Positions 33,542-46,905 of a stretch of DNA of 64,000 bases are shown piece after piece. Origin of the DNA: Agrocybe praecox (lineage: Eukaryota; Basidiomycota; Agaricomycetes; Agaricales; Agrocybaceae); contig OZ024848.1 in assembly GCA_964017145.1 (NCBI GenBank), positions 508,501-572,500 on the forward strand, written 5' to 3'. The position numbers and the translations under genes were made by a program. Under the pieces are notes generated by a model. It was not told the origin of the DNA. It searched no databases and saw only the letters and a list, made by a program, of their open reading frames with translations. Every line of letters begins with the position of its first letter. Position 1 is the first letter of the stretch.

Positions 33542-36020
33542 TCACGCACCCATCTTGTCGATGTAAGCCATCATAGCCTCATGAGCAAGGCGAGTACGAT
33601 TTGGGAAGCGACTCATCAATGATCCACAAGAAATGACCTCACGCCGACAGCGTTCAATGAGAAGATCATAAGTCCCGGCTCTGTCAAGAAAGTATGTTAA
33701 ATGTCCGAGAAGGAAGAAGAAACGCCTGCCTAGGCCGAGTTTCTCGTTTTCGGGAATATCGAACGCCCACACCCCATCCTCGAATGATAGATATGCTAAA
33801 AGTGTGCCTTCGTCATGATGGCTGCCCAAGTCCCAAACGGATTTACAATCTTCTAATTCCTGGATGTAGTGTGCTGCTGCCCTGGAGTATATGTCTGTGT
33901 CCAGAGCTCTGGATCTAGAAGGATCACGGATGAAATTAATGATATCTTCATCCAAGTCGTCCACAGTCAAGGATCCTTCCCGTAATTCCAGGGGGTCATT
34001 CAGGTGGACGTCATCTTGCCAATCGATTATGTCGTATAAAAAATGATGGAATTTTGACCTCGTAATTTGCGACTGGGATGCAAGGGGAACTTGCCTAATT
34101 TTTGGAATAAGATGACTGATACCAGCACAGCAGGTAAGTGCCAAAAATGACGCAAGGACATCGTCTTGGTAGTAGTTGTCCAATTGAGACATATAGAAAG
34201 CGTCCAGTGCTTCTTGTTGTGCCTCTTGTATGCGTATGTTTTGTACATCGTCTTGGCTCTAAGGCGTGTAAGGATGGGCGACCACACATACAGAGGCATA
34301 GAAAACATGGACTCACGATCCTCTTCAAAAGGTGTGTAAATGGACGTAGAAAATCATGTACCACGTCCTTGTACCAATTTTTGGTTTTCTTTTGCGACGG
34401 TGCTATCATTGCCTTTTCTAAAAAGCGCAAGAGAGGGAACGATTCCATGTGATGGACTGTCGTTGAGACAATTTTGCAGATGTCTGAGCTGTCACGAAAA
34501 AGGCAAACTACATCCCATCTTGTCAACAAGTCATCTGGTACTGCGGGGATTGAGAACAAATGAAGAATAGAGCGGTAGTAGATAGAAGATCAGACCTTGA
34601 GCCAAGTACCTAAGTAGGCCGGATACCAGCTTGGATGGGTATACATTAATGTCGATAAAGTAATCTTTGGATCTAGTCGGATCGAGGAGGAATTCTTGTA
34701 ATGAGGCATGTAGGAAGTTAAGCTCCTGGGCGCCATCTGGATGTATACCCTCCTTAATGGATACAAGGGCATGAAGGTCACGAAAAAGCACCTCCACTTC
34801 GCCTTTGTAGAAGGATAGGATACATTCAATGAAGGGAACATCCGGATAAAAGGAAAATCTAGTGGCCTGGATATAAATCCCAAAAACATCAAGAACCTTT
34901 TCTATATTTCGAACAGACGAGAAGATCGTCATGTAAAGTGAGTCAAGCCGTGCAAAAGGTAAGTCTCCACTGGCCGGCCGTAGATTCAGTATAATATCAA
35001 GCTGGTGGTCTGGGCGGGAATCAATCGACTGAAGAAAGCGGGAGATTGTCGCTGCATAGATGAATTGACCAGATGAGGCGCTGACCAGCATACCGATGAC
35101 ATTGTCTGGCGGCCACCCATTCGGAATCATTTTTCTGAAAGGATGGTTTGCCTTGACTTCGTTGAATACGTCTGAGAGATATTTCTCAATGTCTCTGTGT
35201 GGTAGGTAATTTTCATCAAGGACCAATCGGGAAAGAACTTTGCCCATTGGTCTTGAATCAAAAGTTACTTGAATAATGTGCTCCGGGCGGCTAGCGACAA
35301 GAAACAGTATGGGGAGTCCAAAAACGCGTATTGAGTTCAGAAGCGTATCCAATATATCTCCTTGACTTCCGCGGTTGACACATTCGTCCAATCCGTCGAT
35401 TACAATTAAGCGGCGATGGCGAGGATTTCCTTCGTACCCGTAGAAGCTGACGAGAGGCTCCATAACGAGCTTTCTGAGTTGATGGTCCAAATTCCTTGTG
35501 AATATAAGAGGATCTTCGTTGATGCCTGCCAATATCTTCGGCTGAGTATAAGGTAAGGAAAAATAAACTTGATACGCCAACGTTGCAACGAGCGATTCGG
35601 CACAGTTTCTGCTTCCATCTTGTTTGTTGAAGAAGAAACTGGCGATCACAAGCTCCGCTTTCATGGTCAGGTGAATGATGCTTTGAGCAATGGATGACTT
35701 TCCCGCTCCAGCTGCGCCGGTGAGCCACATAATGAATTTGTCCTTTGTTTCGACGTCTTGCCCAAGGATCCAGCCTATGATTTTCTTCAAAACCGCAATT
35801 CGTGTATTTTCGTGACATTTCGTTTTATCAAATTGGGCTGCTGAGTTGTAAAAGGCGTTTGGTGCTACGGTCTCCTTTAGGATGTCAAACGGGGCTATAC
35901 ATGAACCATTCGGTAAGGAAGTCTCCTTTAGGACATAATCCACTCACACTTGGTGTTATGGCCATCCTTCACCTGCGTAAAACTCCCTCCCGTTACCAGT
36001 AGGGTACCAGCTGATATCAT
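33542..36020 (-). CDS. NACHT-domain STAND (NLR-like) protein
   Basis: Minus-strand exons: 36,020-35,973 (inferred), 35,925-34,596, 34,540-34,317 and 34,258-33,542, about 772 aa. The core is clear: FYNSAAQFDKTKCHENTR (the usual lead-in of Agaricomycete NACHT proteins); Walker A GAAGAGKSS at about 86-94; Walker B LIVIDGLDEC at about 189; sensor VASRPEH; and the later FLHASLQEFLLD motif. The C-terminus is a helical region without WD40, ankyrin or TPR repeats. The long second exon opens with a GTG after a stop, so it cannot start there. An upstream ATG at 36,020 gives MISAGTLLVTGGSFTQ and joins in phase over a 47-nt intron; its acceptor (CCTAAAG) is weak, so the N-terminus is uncertain. Fungal STAND ATPases are signalling switches that oligomerise on ligand binding, many in non-self recognition and cell death. 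The ligand here is unknown. Confidence 0.85.
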
Positions 36021-36229
36021 CGAAGAGATGTATGAGAAGTGACCATGAGGTCCGAATATTGCCGAAAGGAAGAGGGGCATTAAATATTATATAATTGACG
36101 TTTGTGGAATGTCGTAATTTATTATTTGGTTATACCAAGTTATACTTGAGCTAGCTTGAACCCCGGATCCCTTTTGATATATTGAACTGTCGTTTCTTAC
36201 TCTTTCTCCCTCTTTGTCTATCAATCAAA

Positions 36230-38250
36230 ATGGAAAACCTTCCTCATCCCAAATTACAGGCACTGAAGGCCCGTTTACAACAGATTTACGATGCGACGCT
36301 CACATTTAAACCTCTCACGGCAAGGCCGCCCATCCTGGATTCGTTGTATGAAAATGGATCAGAGGACGTAGATGATAATCAGTGGTTGAGACAAGAAAAC
36401 GTTCCTGGACTCAAGAAGCTAGGTGAAAGCATTAAGATAGATCTAGGCGTATTGGAAAAGGTGATTTGGACTTCTTTTACAACCTACTTGGAGATTGATC
36501 CATTCAAAAACTTTCCTGTAGTAGTTCCTCGACGATCCTAGATGTGTCAACCTCCCGCCACTTTCAACGAACGCTCCATATCTTATAGCTGTGTGGAATG
36601 AGCTCGTATGCTCCCCGCCACCAATCATGTCTGTGTTCAAAGCTTTCTATGTCAAGCCGGTGACCTCGTCTGTCGATAAACGGCATGGAGCGCGAACTGG
36701 CCAGCAGCATCATTCACCAGGAGTTAAAGTTGATATCGTAGCTAATAACGGAAGGCAATGGATCAGAGTGAATACGTGAGCGTTTTTGTTTCTGTGAGCT
36801 TAATGTTTGTTGACGATAAAATAGAATGAAGAACTCAAGAATCTTGTCAGAATTCCGTGAAATAGATTCCTACCTGACCGATTCTTCTAATGACTCGGAT
36901 GAAAACTGGATCGAGCGCCCAACCTTGGCACAGACCGAGTTTGACAATTCCATTTTGCGAATGGGGCGCTCCCTTCTGGAAGCTGCCGCTGCAAACCCGA
37001 TTGAAGGAACGACTGATATTCCAAAAGTTACACTTCGATTGACGCGTCTTGACCCAAACTTGCCAAACGATGACGGGACACCGCCAGATCCACGCATAGC
37101 TCAAACCATCGACACCCTCAGAGAAGTCGGGGTAGAAGTCGCGTTGGGCGAGCGCACAGAGGATGAACTAGCTCAGCAACCTGTACCATCTACCAACAGC
37201 TCATGGACTCCAGAAATGGCTTTCATCCCAACGGCCGGTATAAATCTTGACCTTTCCGTCCTTATTGCTCTTATATCTAATCTGACGCATGCTGCTCTTC
37301 CTGAGACCATCCAAGAAGCTAACCGGCGCTTCGTACCTCCACCAGAATACCGGGAGTGGAAGCAGAAACGACTGGCAATGACTGGTAAACCTGTTCTCAA
37401 CCAAGAACCAAGAACTGCAGTAGAAACGGATATAAACGATTTACCTAGAGATCTCATCAAACACTCTAGAGCTCTTACCAACCAGCTTCTTCAGGAAATG
37501 GGCAAAGGTTTATTGCAGGAAATATTCGACCGCACTATTACTACTATCACCCCGAATGGGCAAGCACCGCCGTCGCACCAAAATGTTGCTTTTTGGACGA
37601 CGTCTGAAGCTCGAGATCCATGCTTTCGGATAGTATCTAAAATAGGTGGTCTATACGAAAAACGTAGAGCACGCGCGATGTTCTGTCTTTCCGAAAACGA
37701 CGACTCGCCGATATCCCTGGAAGAAGCCCAGCGCCTATATTGGCAAGATTCACGATTCCCTCTCAACTTCGTCCCAATCCTCCCGATTCGTGTATTCCCG
37801 ACCGTGTCACCTACTGATCGTGCTGCACTCGCCAACATACCTGTGTATCCCAAGTCGAACTTCTCCGTAGCATTGCAGTTGGTTGCTTCGCGTATCTTAT
37901 CCGAAGAGAACGTCCCACACCCACGAGCTCTTCCAGAAGAAGTCGTACACAATAACTCACTGTCCGAGATCCAAAGAGCGACCGTGACGAAAGTCAATCC
38001 TCGGCTGACGACGCACACCGTACAAAGTATGCAGTGGGGTGCAGAGTTGGGGTGGACAACCCTCACTGCCAATAGAACGAGCGTCAAAGCAATATTACGG
38101 GAACTGAAAGCCGCGAGCATATCAGGAAGATTAACGGGAGTGAGCATGAATGACGAAGAGTACGACAAGGCGAACGTTGCTGCTATGTGGATCGTTGACC
38201 CGAGGAGTCTGGCCGAGGGCATGTCAAGCGCGCCCTTTGTATCCGGATGA
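36230..38250 (+). CDS. DUF1308 (UPF0415/C7orf25-like) protein
   Basis: Three exons, 36230-36460, 36525-36775 and 36825-38250, give 635 aa with consistent phases. The family signature VDIVANNGRQWIRVNT lies across the second junction, followed by KNSRILSEFREID, as in DUF1308 proteins. An N-terminal helical segment precedes it. Near the C-terminus WGAELGWTTLTANRTSVKAI and NVAAMWIVDPRSLAEGM are well formed. The family is conserved from fungi to animals and its molecular role is not established; the C-terminal part has been described as PIN-like, which I cannot confirm here. The gene is divergent from the NACHT gene, with only about 210 bp between starts. Partial copies lie at 47,837-48,500 and 56,692-56,892, so this is the intact parent. 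Confidence 0.85.
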
Positions 38251-41200
38251 TGTACAACTACAAGATGTGTTTGTTGTCAATGGAGCCATCTTTCGGTGCA
38301 TATCGGCGTTTCAACGCAGCTACAGCAAGACAAAATCGAGAACACAAAGTATCGTGGAACCTCGAGAGCCATCCAAGTTTATCGGCTGTAGTAATGCAGG
38401 GCCGTCGTAATCCATGATGACGGTATTAACGATTGTTACTGATTCCAAGCCCGAAGACAGGCGATTGTGGGCTAGCTGTGCACTCCCACACAGCATACAG
38501 ACTGCTGTACCGAGCACAAGAGATGCGGCAGGTTTTTCAATCTATCGGAGTCTAAAGCAGCAGATCAGTCTCGTTGGGGTTTTGAATTGTCACATTCTCG
38601 CCGGGAAAAAATGATTTGAGAACCGAATGTTTATCATTGGGCAGCTTGAGAGTCGATAGGCAGAGTTCATTTGCTATCAGCAGCGGACAAAACTCCCAGG
38701 ACCATCATCATATAGATTCGGATTCTCACCACTTTCCGTCTGCGCTTACGGTTGATTTTCTCAAATTCCAGTTTATATTCTTCATTTGAGTTTTTCTTTC
38801 CGTTCTCCGTTTCATTTTTTGGGCAATCGCAGTTTCCATTTTGTAGTTGCAGTTCCTTTTTTGCAGCTGCACATCAGGAAAGAGCCTAAACGACGTCTCT
38901 TAAAGTTGATAAATGCAATTTTTTGAAAGTCAAATATGCCATGGTATCTAGCTACTGCACGAAGTTGTATATAATGAAGGGAGAAACGAAGGCGGGGGCA
39001 AGCCAGGAGCAAGACGACTCAGAGAGACAACATCACCGTCCCCGTCCCCATCCCGTCCTCCACTGTCCCCGTCATTCTCGCCATTCGTCGCTCACCATCC
39101 CCGTTGTTGTTCACCTGCTATCTGACATTCTTCGCCATCACTGCCATTATTCCTCACGCTGCATTGTTCCTGTCTCGAATCAACCCTCAAACCTTTTCCA
39201 TCCCAAACTAACACTGTGCCCGACTGCAAGCCAACTCAGTAAACCTATCAAAGCTAAGTGAATCTTTGTTTCTTGCTTCAAGTTGCCCCCTCAAACAAAA
39301 CTCACCTCACAAGATAGACGATAGACCTCGCATCGTGTCAAACATATTTGCGAATACATACACCACGGCGGAATGGGCTAGGAAGCGAGTTGCATGGTTT
39401 CTGCAGTGATGCCGACGGAAAATGGACTTGGTAAGTATAGGCTACGCCTCATACAAGATAATACTAACCGTGTTCAACTCACGCAGGGGCTCGAAATATG
39501 GCTAAACATATCGAGGAGGCTGGAGCGGAGGTAGCGGTATAAAGAGCGATGCATAGGCTGGTATCTTTCATGCGGCTGTTATTGAAATAACGTACCTCAC
39601 GCTGTAGCTGATGTTGTTAACTAACAGCGCGTATTTTAATATATGTAGCACAGATGGAATAAAATATGGCTTACCTTGACTATAACCTCAGTAGTCCTCA
39701 GCTGCTCAATGCTCCCATTGCTCGCCGAGTCCCATTTCATACCGGCAACATCGTTCCCATCGTTTGTCATTGGCACCGTCTGAGTAGTTCCTCGTCGGTC
39801 GTCGTTGGCCCTGTCGTTGGCCCTGTCGCTTGTCGTCATTTCAAGTCCTCTCTGTTCGTATCATCTCAGAGACAAAGGCAAATGAAGAGGGAGGACAACA
39901 TTCTTCCCGTAGTGTGTCACCGCTGTTCGTCGCTGTTCTCGTCCTTCAACCGAATTTCACTTTATACCCTCAACATTCTCCGCGTCGTCGCCGGCCGGTG
40001 TGGATATCTCGGTTGACTGCATTTTGGAAAAGAACGAGTCTCAGCGAGAAGGGCAGGCACTATAGTTTGTGCAAAGGAGAATTCTGGGTTAGAGCTTGGA
40101 AAGAAGTGCGCTCCGTGTTCGCGGCGGCTTTGGTGTTGGCCCCGTCATTCGTTGTTCATCGTTGTTCATCGTTCCGTACATCTATTGTCATTACGCGCCG
40201 AGGGTACTTGGTGCCATATCCTCAGATGGGATTACCGAGAGGAAGACCTTGAGAATGATGGTGTGGATCGGAAGAGTGTTGTACCGTTCAAGTAGGAGAG
40301 TCTGAGTAGGGGGGTTGCCACTGTAGCGAGACAATCAGAAGATCACAAAGAAATGTAACAATTGAATGAACTCACTGAAAGAGATGCTGACCAACACCGG
40401 AAAGCTCGATATTCAACAGAGGAAACGTCCTGCCATGTGTTTCCCGCCGTATGAGTCAGGGAAAATCGGGCAGCTGCAGCGGTGACGCGTAAGACGCCTT
40501 TATCTTCGAAAGACGCTTGGACTCCTGCGACTCTGGAGTCTGTTAGTCGTGAGGGTTTCACATTCTCGCCGTGGAAAAAAGGATTTGAGAACCAAATTTT
40601 ATCATCGCGCAGAAAGTTGAGAGTCGATATACAGAGTACAGAGAACTAGAAGACGCCTGAAGCCTGAAGTTGGAACTTGGCGTTGAAAGAGACCTGCAAC
40701 TACTCCATGGCTGTACAATGTTCATATAATAGCTTATTGAAATATCAGGTGATCGTGAGACCCATTAGTATGTTTTTGTTAAAGTTAAAAATAACTCATG
40801 GGGGGTCCAAACTTCCAAAGTCTTCCTCCAGTCTTCAAGGCTTCAGGCTTCAGGCTTCAAGGTCGAGTCTAGCTTAACCTATCACTCTGCTCACTTTCTT
40901 TCTTTTAAAAAATGATTCATTTCTGGAATCCCGCTTCAGATGAGAAATATAACACCGCCCGAGACATCTCAGAAGACTCTGCCAGGCGATTATAACGGGT
41001 GCTTGAACGTCTTGCACGTCGTAAACGAGCTTTACCATCAATTGACAGCCAAGATTTCGGGTCTAGATACTTAAAGTCTTTGGTGTAAAGATAAGCGACA
41101 CAAAAAATCCTGCTTGTTATCAAGGATAATATCTGTTATTCTGATCATCTGGGCCTTGTCACTCTGGTGTTACTGACGATCGTAATAGTACGGCCAATGA

Positions 41201-42462
41201 AGGTATAAAATCCTTCAATCCCTTTTGTCTCTTGTCTTTTAACCATCACCTCAAGTAGCGTTTATCTCGGTCCACATTTCTCACCGGGCGAGAGGGGTGG
41301 TAACAGTAACTATCATATCGCCATTATTTGCGGTGTTACTTTTCATTGATTTCGAAATTCAGTCGTGACCTTACCGGGGAAACTGTTGCTCGCCTTGTAA
41401 TAAGCTCGCCTTATACAAGGAACTTGTTGCTGCTATTCCTACTTGCCGAAGAGATTTCCGGTGCCTGTGACTTAAAAGACCGCCAATCGACTTGTCGCTG
41501 CTTCCGTGGTACCCATCCTCGCCGGAAACTTGGTTTTGCCCTCTCGGACAGAGTCGGACGGTAATTGAGCACATCAAGAAGTTATTCTCGAGTACGTTCA
41601 ATCAGCCTTATATATTCCGCGTTGTCAAACACCACTTACGTAGAGTTCCTTCCAGCAAAAATTCATTCCATGATACGCAACAACTTCCGAGTCGATATTT
41701 CGATCGCCAAAGATCCCGCAGTGGCGGTAATTCAAAGAGGTATGTTTGGACTAATGACCTATTCCTCAATTTAAACCATTTTCCAATAGACTTGTTTTGG
41801 TACGGGGTCGTAACTCGACTCAAGAGGTAAGTTGCTGGATAATCATCTTTGCTGCTCGGGACATTGATAAACCTGGCAAGATACCCTTTCCTATGATATT
41901 GACACAGCTTAAGTGCATTGATATACGCGATAGTCGCGTCGGATGGACTGGAGGTATGCCGTGCAACGGTGCAGCTTCTCTTGATTGTTCTTTTTTTTCT
42001 GAGTCTATTACTTGGATTTTCTAGCCATTATAGGGTGTGACTTACTGGTTAGACCTCTGGGAGCTCCAATATGACACTTGTTATTGACCGAGGCTGACAC
42101 CGTGTATGTCTCTATCAATATACCGTCTAACTCGACGGTTTTTTCATACTTTGTATCATCCCATGTATTCCTTAAAGCAATACGATTGATATTTGACTTT
42201 GTGTGGATGCCTGTAATCAAAATAAACTCTTGCTGATTTTGTCTGGAATAATATCTGAATTGAATGTTGAACACCAAATGAGAAGTATGTTGAAGTCAAA
42301 GACGGCAGTGGTCACCCGGGCACCTGTGGTCACACCTTTGATCTCAAAACTCTTGGCAACCTCCATCTTGACTTGGACGGTGACTATATCTTACGCTCAG
42401 GCCCCGATAATCCACAAATCAAAGTCCCAGAAGAAAATATATGATACCTCTTTACTTTTAGG
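38251..42462. other. Intergenic with local repeats, no confident gene
   Basis: No protein family was recognised. Repeats seen: about 38,570-38,665 and 40,546-40,650 are diverged direct copies (CACATTCTCGCCG, GGATTTGAGAACC). Inverted GCCTGAAGCCTGAAG tracts lie at about 40,652 and 40,843. About 38,430-38,480 and 38,710-38,850 recur at 48,500-48,720. The stretch 41,560-41,780 has a protein-like patch (PAKIHSMIRNNFRVDISIAK) that could be a remnant, without support elsewhere. The last 370 bp recur at 46,906 onwards. Confidence 0.45.
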
Positions 42463-45400
42463 ATGACAAGTCGCTCAAGCAACACCTTTCGTCGAGGAAC
42501 CACCCCCGCATCGCTACCCCTCGCTTCCTCTAACTATTCTACACCCAATTTAAACGAAGGGAATCACAACGCGAATGCAACCTCTCATCATGTAGAGGCT
42601 GTAGGAGCTCATGTAAGGACAACGATCAGCGTCGAAGAATGGGAAAGACGAGCACCGTTGAGCGAGAAACAATTACGAAGCGTGAACCAGCTCTTGAAAG
42701 CGAACGAGAAGGAAAAGAAGGCCGTTCCATTGAAGGTATGCCGTTCCACTGCCCAGAAAGCCTAAATTCTGACTGATATAGAAGGATAAAAGTTTGCAGA
42801 GGAACCTGGGACGCCAACACAGACCACCTCTGTTCACGCCCATCGACTGCTGCAACAAGGACAAAGAGATGGCAATGGCCACGCAGGGGGATCGCGGCCG
42901 AGCACACCAAGCACGCCTCCTACTCAAGGACAAGCTCCTTCGAGCCACGCATATCGACCAGAACATGCGCTGCTTCATCCCGCACATCCTATCCAGACAC
43001 CACAACAGTTCTATGACTGGTTCGCGTTGATTGATCGGTCGGTCGCGCATAGTCAGGAAGCCCACTACCGAGCGCATGTAGCGTCGCTGGAGGACCATCT
43101 GCGGGCGTGCGATCTGCTGGTTGACAGGATTGACGAAATAAACAAGGATGTGGATGGAATGATGGAAGGTTGGAGAGGGGTCGAAGAGGGTGGCAAGAGT
43201 TTGAAGGGTGCTTGTGAACGTTTACTGGAAGAACGAGTACGTCCGCTTCATAAAGTCTTACATTTTTAGAGCTTACGATCTTGTTTGGCCTAGGATTCTT
43301 TGCAAGAACTCGTAGAAGATATCGGGGGCCATCTAGAATATTTCCAGGAATTGGAACTTGCAACGCGAATGCTAAATCATCCAGGAGAGTCTCTCATCTT
43401 CCAAGCAGATTTCCTGTACATGGTCGAACGCGTGGATATATGTCTGGATTTCTTGAAGGCTCATGTAAGCTCCAAGTGTTTTATTCCCCTTCATTCTCAT
43501 AACTCTTTCATGTTAGAGACATTACCGTGAAGCAGAAGTATATATTCTGCGATTCCAACAATGCATGACGCGCGCCATGACCTTGATCAAGATGAACTTT
43601 GTTGGTTCTCTCCGTGCGCTGTCTTCCGAAATTTCGAGGCGCCTCGCCGACAAGGTTAGCGTTCGTTCGTGTTACATCCTACGTTACGTGTGCTAACTCG
43701 GTTTTCATTGAAGGATATCTCACCGACTGCCCAACATCACTTATTGTATACTCGCTTCAGATCCGTAGCAACCAAAGTGGCTCCGCTCTTGGGTGAACTG
43801 GAAAGGAGGGCACGATCATATCCAGACGAATTATCAGCATTGCTTGCTGAATGTCACTCCGCTTACCTATCAACGCGGAAGAGCCTTCTCGTTCCTCGAG
43901 TTCTAGAGGAAATAAGGGGCTTGGATCCCGGTCGCAGCGAGTTGGTCGAGCTCACAAGAGAAGGATGTGGGTACCTCAAAGGTCTTTGTAGCGACGAATG
44001 GGGGTTATACCGAGAGTTCTTCTCGACAGGGGAAAGTGGTCTATAGTGAGTGTGTTAGTCTCCTCTCTGTTGATCGGATATCGATGATTCTCTGCAGTCA
44101 ATACCTTGAGACTTTGTGCGATCTACTATACGACGATCTGCGCCCAAGAATCCTACATGAGCCACGACTGACGGTCTTATGCGAGGTCTGCACAGTCCTT
44201 CAAGCCTTAATGGTTTTAGACACATCTTCTCTATCATCGACATCGTCGTCAACAGCAACATCGACTGACGGCGATTCATCCTCAGAAGAAGAAGAAGAGA
44301 GTGACATCGAAGACCAAACGTCGGGTCCAAAGAGTGTTTTATCAAGTAATAAAAAGGCAGGCGGAAAGCGAGGTTCACGTCGCTCAGACGACGAGCTCAC
44401 CATGCCGGCTCCAGGATCTCCTACGCTATCCCATCTCGGTTCTTCATCTCTTTCGCAAAAGACCAATACCGCTCGTCTAGGCAAGCGGTTGCATATCGGA
44501 CACTTGCTAAAGATGGTGCTCCAGGATGCGCAGACAAAGTTGTTCTTCAAGGCGCAGGCTGTTATCCAAAGCGAAATCAGACATTTTGTGCCGAAGGAAG
44601 AAGACTTGAAATGGCCCGGGGTCTTGGTCGGTTAGTTTGATAATGTTTTTCTAATTCGATTTTTAGCATCTAAATAATTCTACTTCCTAGCTTCGATAAA
44701 TGGAGGCAACGGCAACGAACTAAGGGAAAAAGAAAGCACGAGCCAAATATTCCAGAATGTCTCTTCTCTGGCGAAAGGGCACGGTCAAGAGACATGGTAC
44801 CCTACTCTACAAAAGACTGTTTGGGTCCTAGCGCAGCTGAGAGATTTTGTAAAGGTGTGTATTTATGACCTTCTACGCTTATACACAATTTAGCATCCCT
44901 AATGAATGTTTTAGCCTGCTATATTCGAAGATATCGCTCAAGAGGCTTTGTCATACTGCCGCATTTCTTTGATTTCTGCTTCCGAAATTATTGCCTCTGG
45001 GGGATCACGAGATAGCAAGCTCGACGGAGCATTATTCTTAGTCAGGCATTGCTTGATTTTGAAAGAGATTTGGGCAAGTCTTGATGCTCTCAGGGCGGCG
45101 GAGGAAGGATCTGGGGTTGCATCAACCAGCAGGAAGGCAGTCGAGGCTGGACGATCGGGTCTTGCGAGTGGACGTGCGTTGGAATTTCCCTCTAGCATGG
45201 CGAGTACGGGGGCTGCTGGTGGTGTTACCGGTACGCTTTCGTTTTGTTTTGTAAAAGCCGGAGATACTATTATTTTACTCACGCGTTTGACCAGAAACAT
45301 TAACGAACATGCTGAGCAAAACAACAGCACTGTTACCTGAAGGGCTATTCGCCTCTCTGGGAGTGACAAGAGGTGTTGAGAGTGATATGCGAGGCGTGAA

Positions 45401-45919
45401 GATGGTACGAAAATACTTGCTTCTTCTCTGTACCTACGTTGATTTATCTGTTGTTAGGACATCGACTTCACCCTTCGAAAGGCCTGTGAAGATACGATAG
45501 CAGCGTGTGCCAACCCAATTTGTGACCCGCTTGACGCCTGGACCGACGCAACTTCTCAATCTGCCGAGAAAGGTGTTTACCCTCCAGCGGCTAGTGCTAA
45601 CCCGACGGCTTCACCTCCATCGGGCGACCTACCTACGATCCATCTACATTTCCTGGAAGCTATCCAGAGAGACTTGCGTCCTGAAATAGCACGAATCAAG
45701 TTGTATCTCGCAGATGATCGCACGGTGCGGATCCTGGTGGAACATATTGTTGACCGAGTTTCGAGCGCCTACGAACGTTGGGGTGATGCTGTTGGCCGTC
45801 TTCCTGCTTCCGCGCAGGGTGATGTGGATGTGCTCAGTCCTCCGAGGCTGAAAGAAGTCCTGAAAGATGTTGCTAGTGACACAGGGTCTTCTGCCACCTT
45901 CGGAGTTCCCAGGGGCTGA
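42463..45919 (+). CDS. COG3: Conserved oligomeric Golgi complex subunit 3 (Sec34)
   Basis: Ten exons: 42463-42735, 42793-43236, 43294-43464, 43517-43654, 43714-44045, 44098-44630, 44691-44854, 44915-45230, 45295-45404, 45458-45919. All have consistent phase; 980 aa. The Sec34 pattern is clear: QFYDWFALIDRS, then a helical DHLRACDLLVDRIDEIN, GACERLLEERDSLQELVEDI, HLEYFQELELATRMLN, and YILRFQQCMTRAMTLIK; later TWYPTLQKTVWVLAQL and a final D-x-D-F-T-LRKACED segment. An acidic low-complexity insert (SSEEEEESDIEDQ) lies near the middle. COG3 is a lobe A subunit of the COG tether at the Golgi, needed for retrograde vesicle docking. A stretch ending TTTTAG directly precedes the ATG, so a 5' untranslated intron is possible. 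The 5' part is copied at 46,906-47,836. Confidence 0.92.
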
Positions 45920-46905
45920 GTATAGTAGTCGACCGTTTCCTAAATGTTCACCTCCACGGTAATAGAGACATTTTTCTGGTATGAGATTTCTGCTAAATTC
46001 TAGTCCAAGACGAAGTGTCAAATTTTCCGAATGGGTCTTTGGGCGTGATGTGAATCTTTGGGCGCCTAATTTTTTTTGTTTTATAGTAAAGCAAGTCACT
46101 TTGTCATTTTATTGGCAATAGTGTATAGTCTACACTCGAGAAGTTCGGCAAGAGATTACTCTATTACTCTATTACTCTATTACTCTATCTTTAACTAGAC
46201 GTAGTTTTTCGTGCACACTTATTTGGTCTCCATCTTGAGTCTGTGCCTCAACAAACGACGTAAAAAGTCTCCCCTTTTCAACTCCATTTGTGCTCGCTTG
46301 GGCATGCATCTGTACCCTTCCACAGGTTTATAAACAGGAATACAGCGGCCAGGCTTTGTCCGAGTCGCTCTTTCTTCATCTCAGCCTCCAATTTTCCCTG
46401 TAGCATGCCCCAATGCCAATTCAGAGCGAGGACGACGAAAAAGAAAATGCTGCAAGGACTGACCTTGCGCACCGTGACCCCTGCGTGATTTTGAGGAAAC
46501 GTCAAGTTAAACAACGGGGGCATGACGGAACAGTTAATGTGAGACTGCGATCAACTGTGAGTTCGTGTGGGATTGACACAAGAGGGTGGGATTGCAAGTC
46601 CTCGGTCCATCCATTATTATTCGTGCGTCGTTCTCCACAGACGACACCATCGTCGCTCACTTGCACGTCCACATTCGCTTCACCGCAAACCCAGAACCAA
46701 CCAACCAATACCTACAACCTCTTCCAGGCTTCCTCACACGCAACCCCCATCAACGTTTCGTCATCGACACAGTTGAATGCAACCCCGACCGAATCTCGTT
46801 CATCCATCCACATCCTCCCTCTTCAATATGTATGCATTCTATTAACCCACGTTCACGGACGTGTCCTGGCATCCCAAATATATTATCGTATCCGCTGCTC
46901 GATAC
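45920..46905. other. Intergenic with an 8-bp tandem repeat
   Basis: Follows the COG3 stop. ATTACTCT is repeated about four times at 46,154-46,188. The stretch 46,640-46,900 has a diverged second copy at 48,733-49,080, so it is one of the source segments of the mosaic duplication. No confident gene. Confidence 0.5.

Noticed and set aside
35597..35943. Start of the NACHT gene at 35,943
   Set aside because: That codon is GTG directly after an in-frame TGA; a spliced upstream exon is needed instead.
41565..41774. Possible Hsp70/actin-like ATPase fragment on the plus strand
   Set aside because: Only a 35-residue resemblance, with no phosphate-binding motif and no supporting exons.
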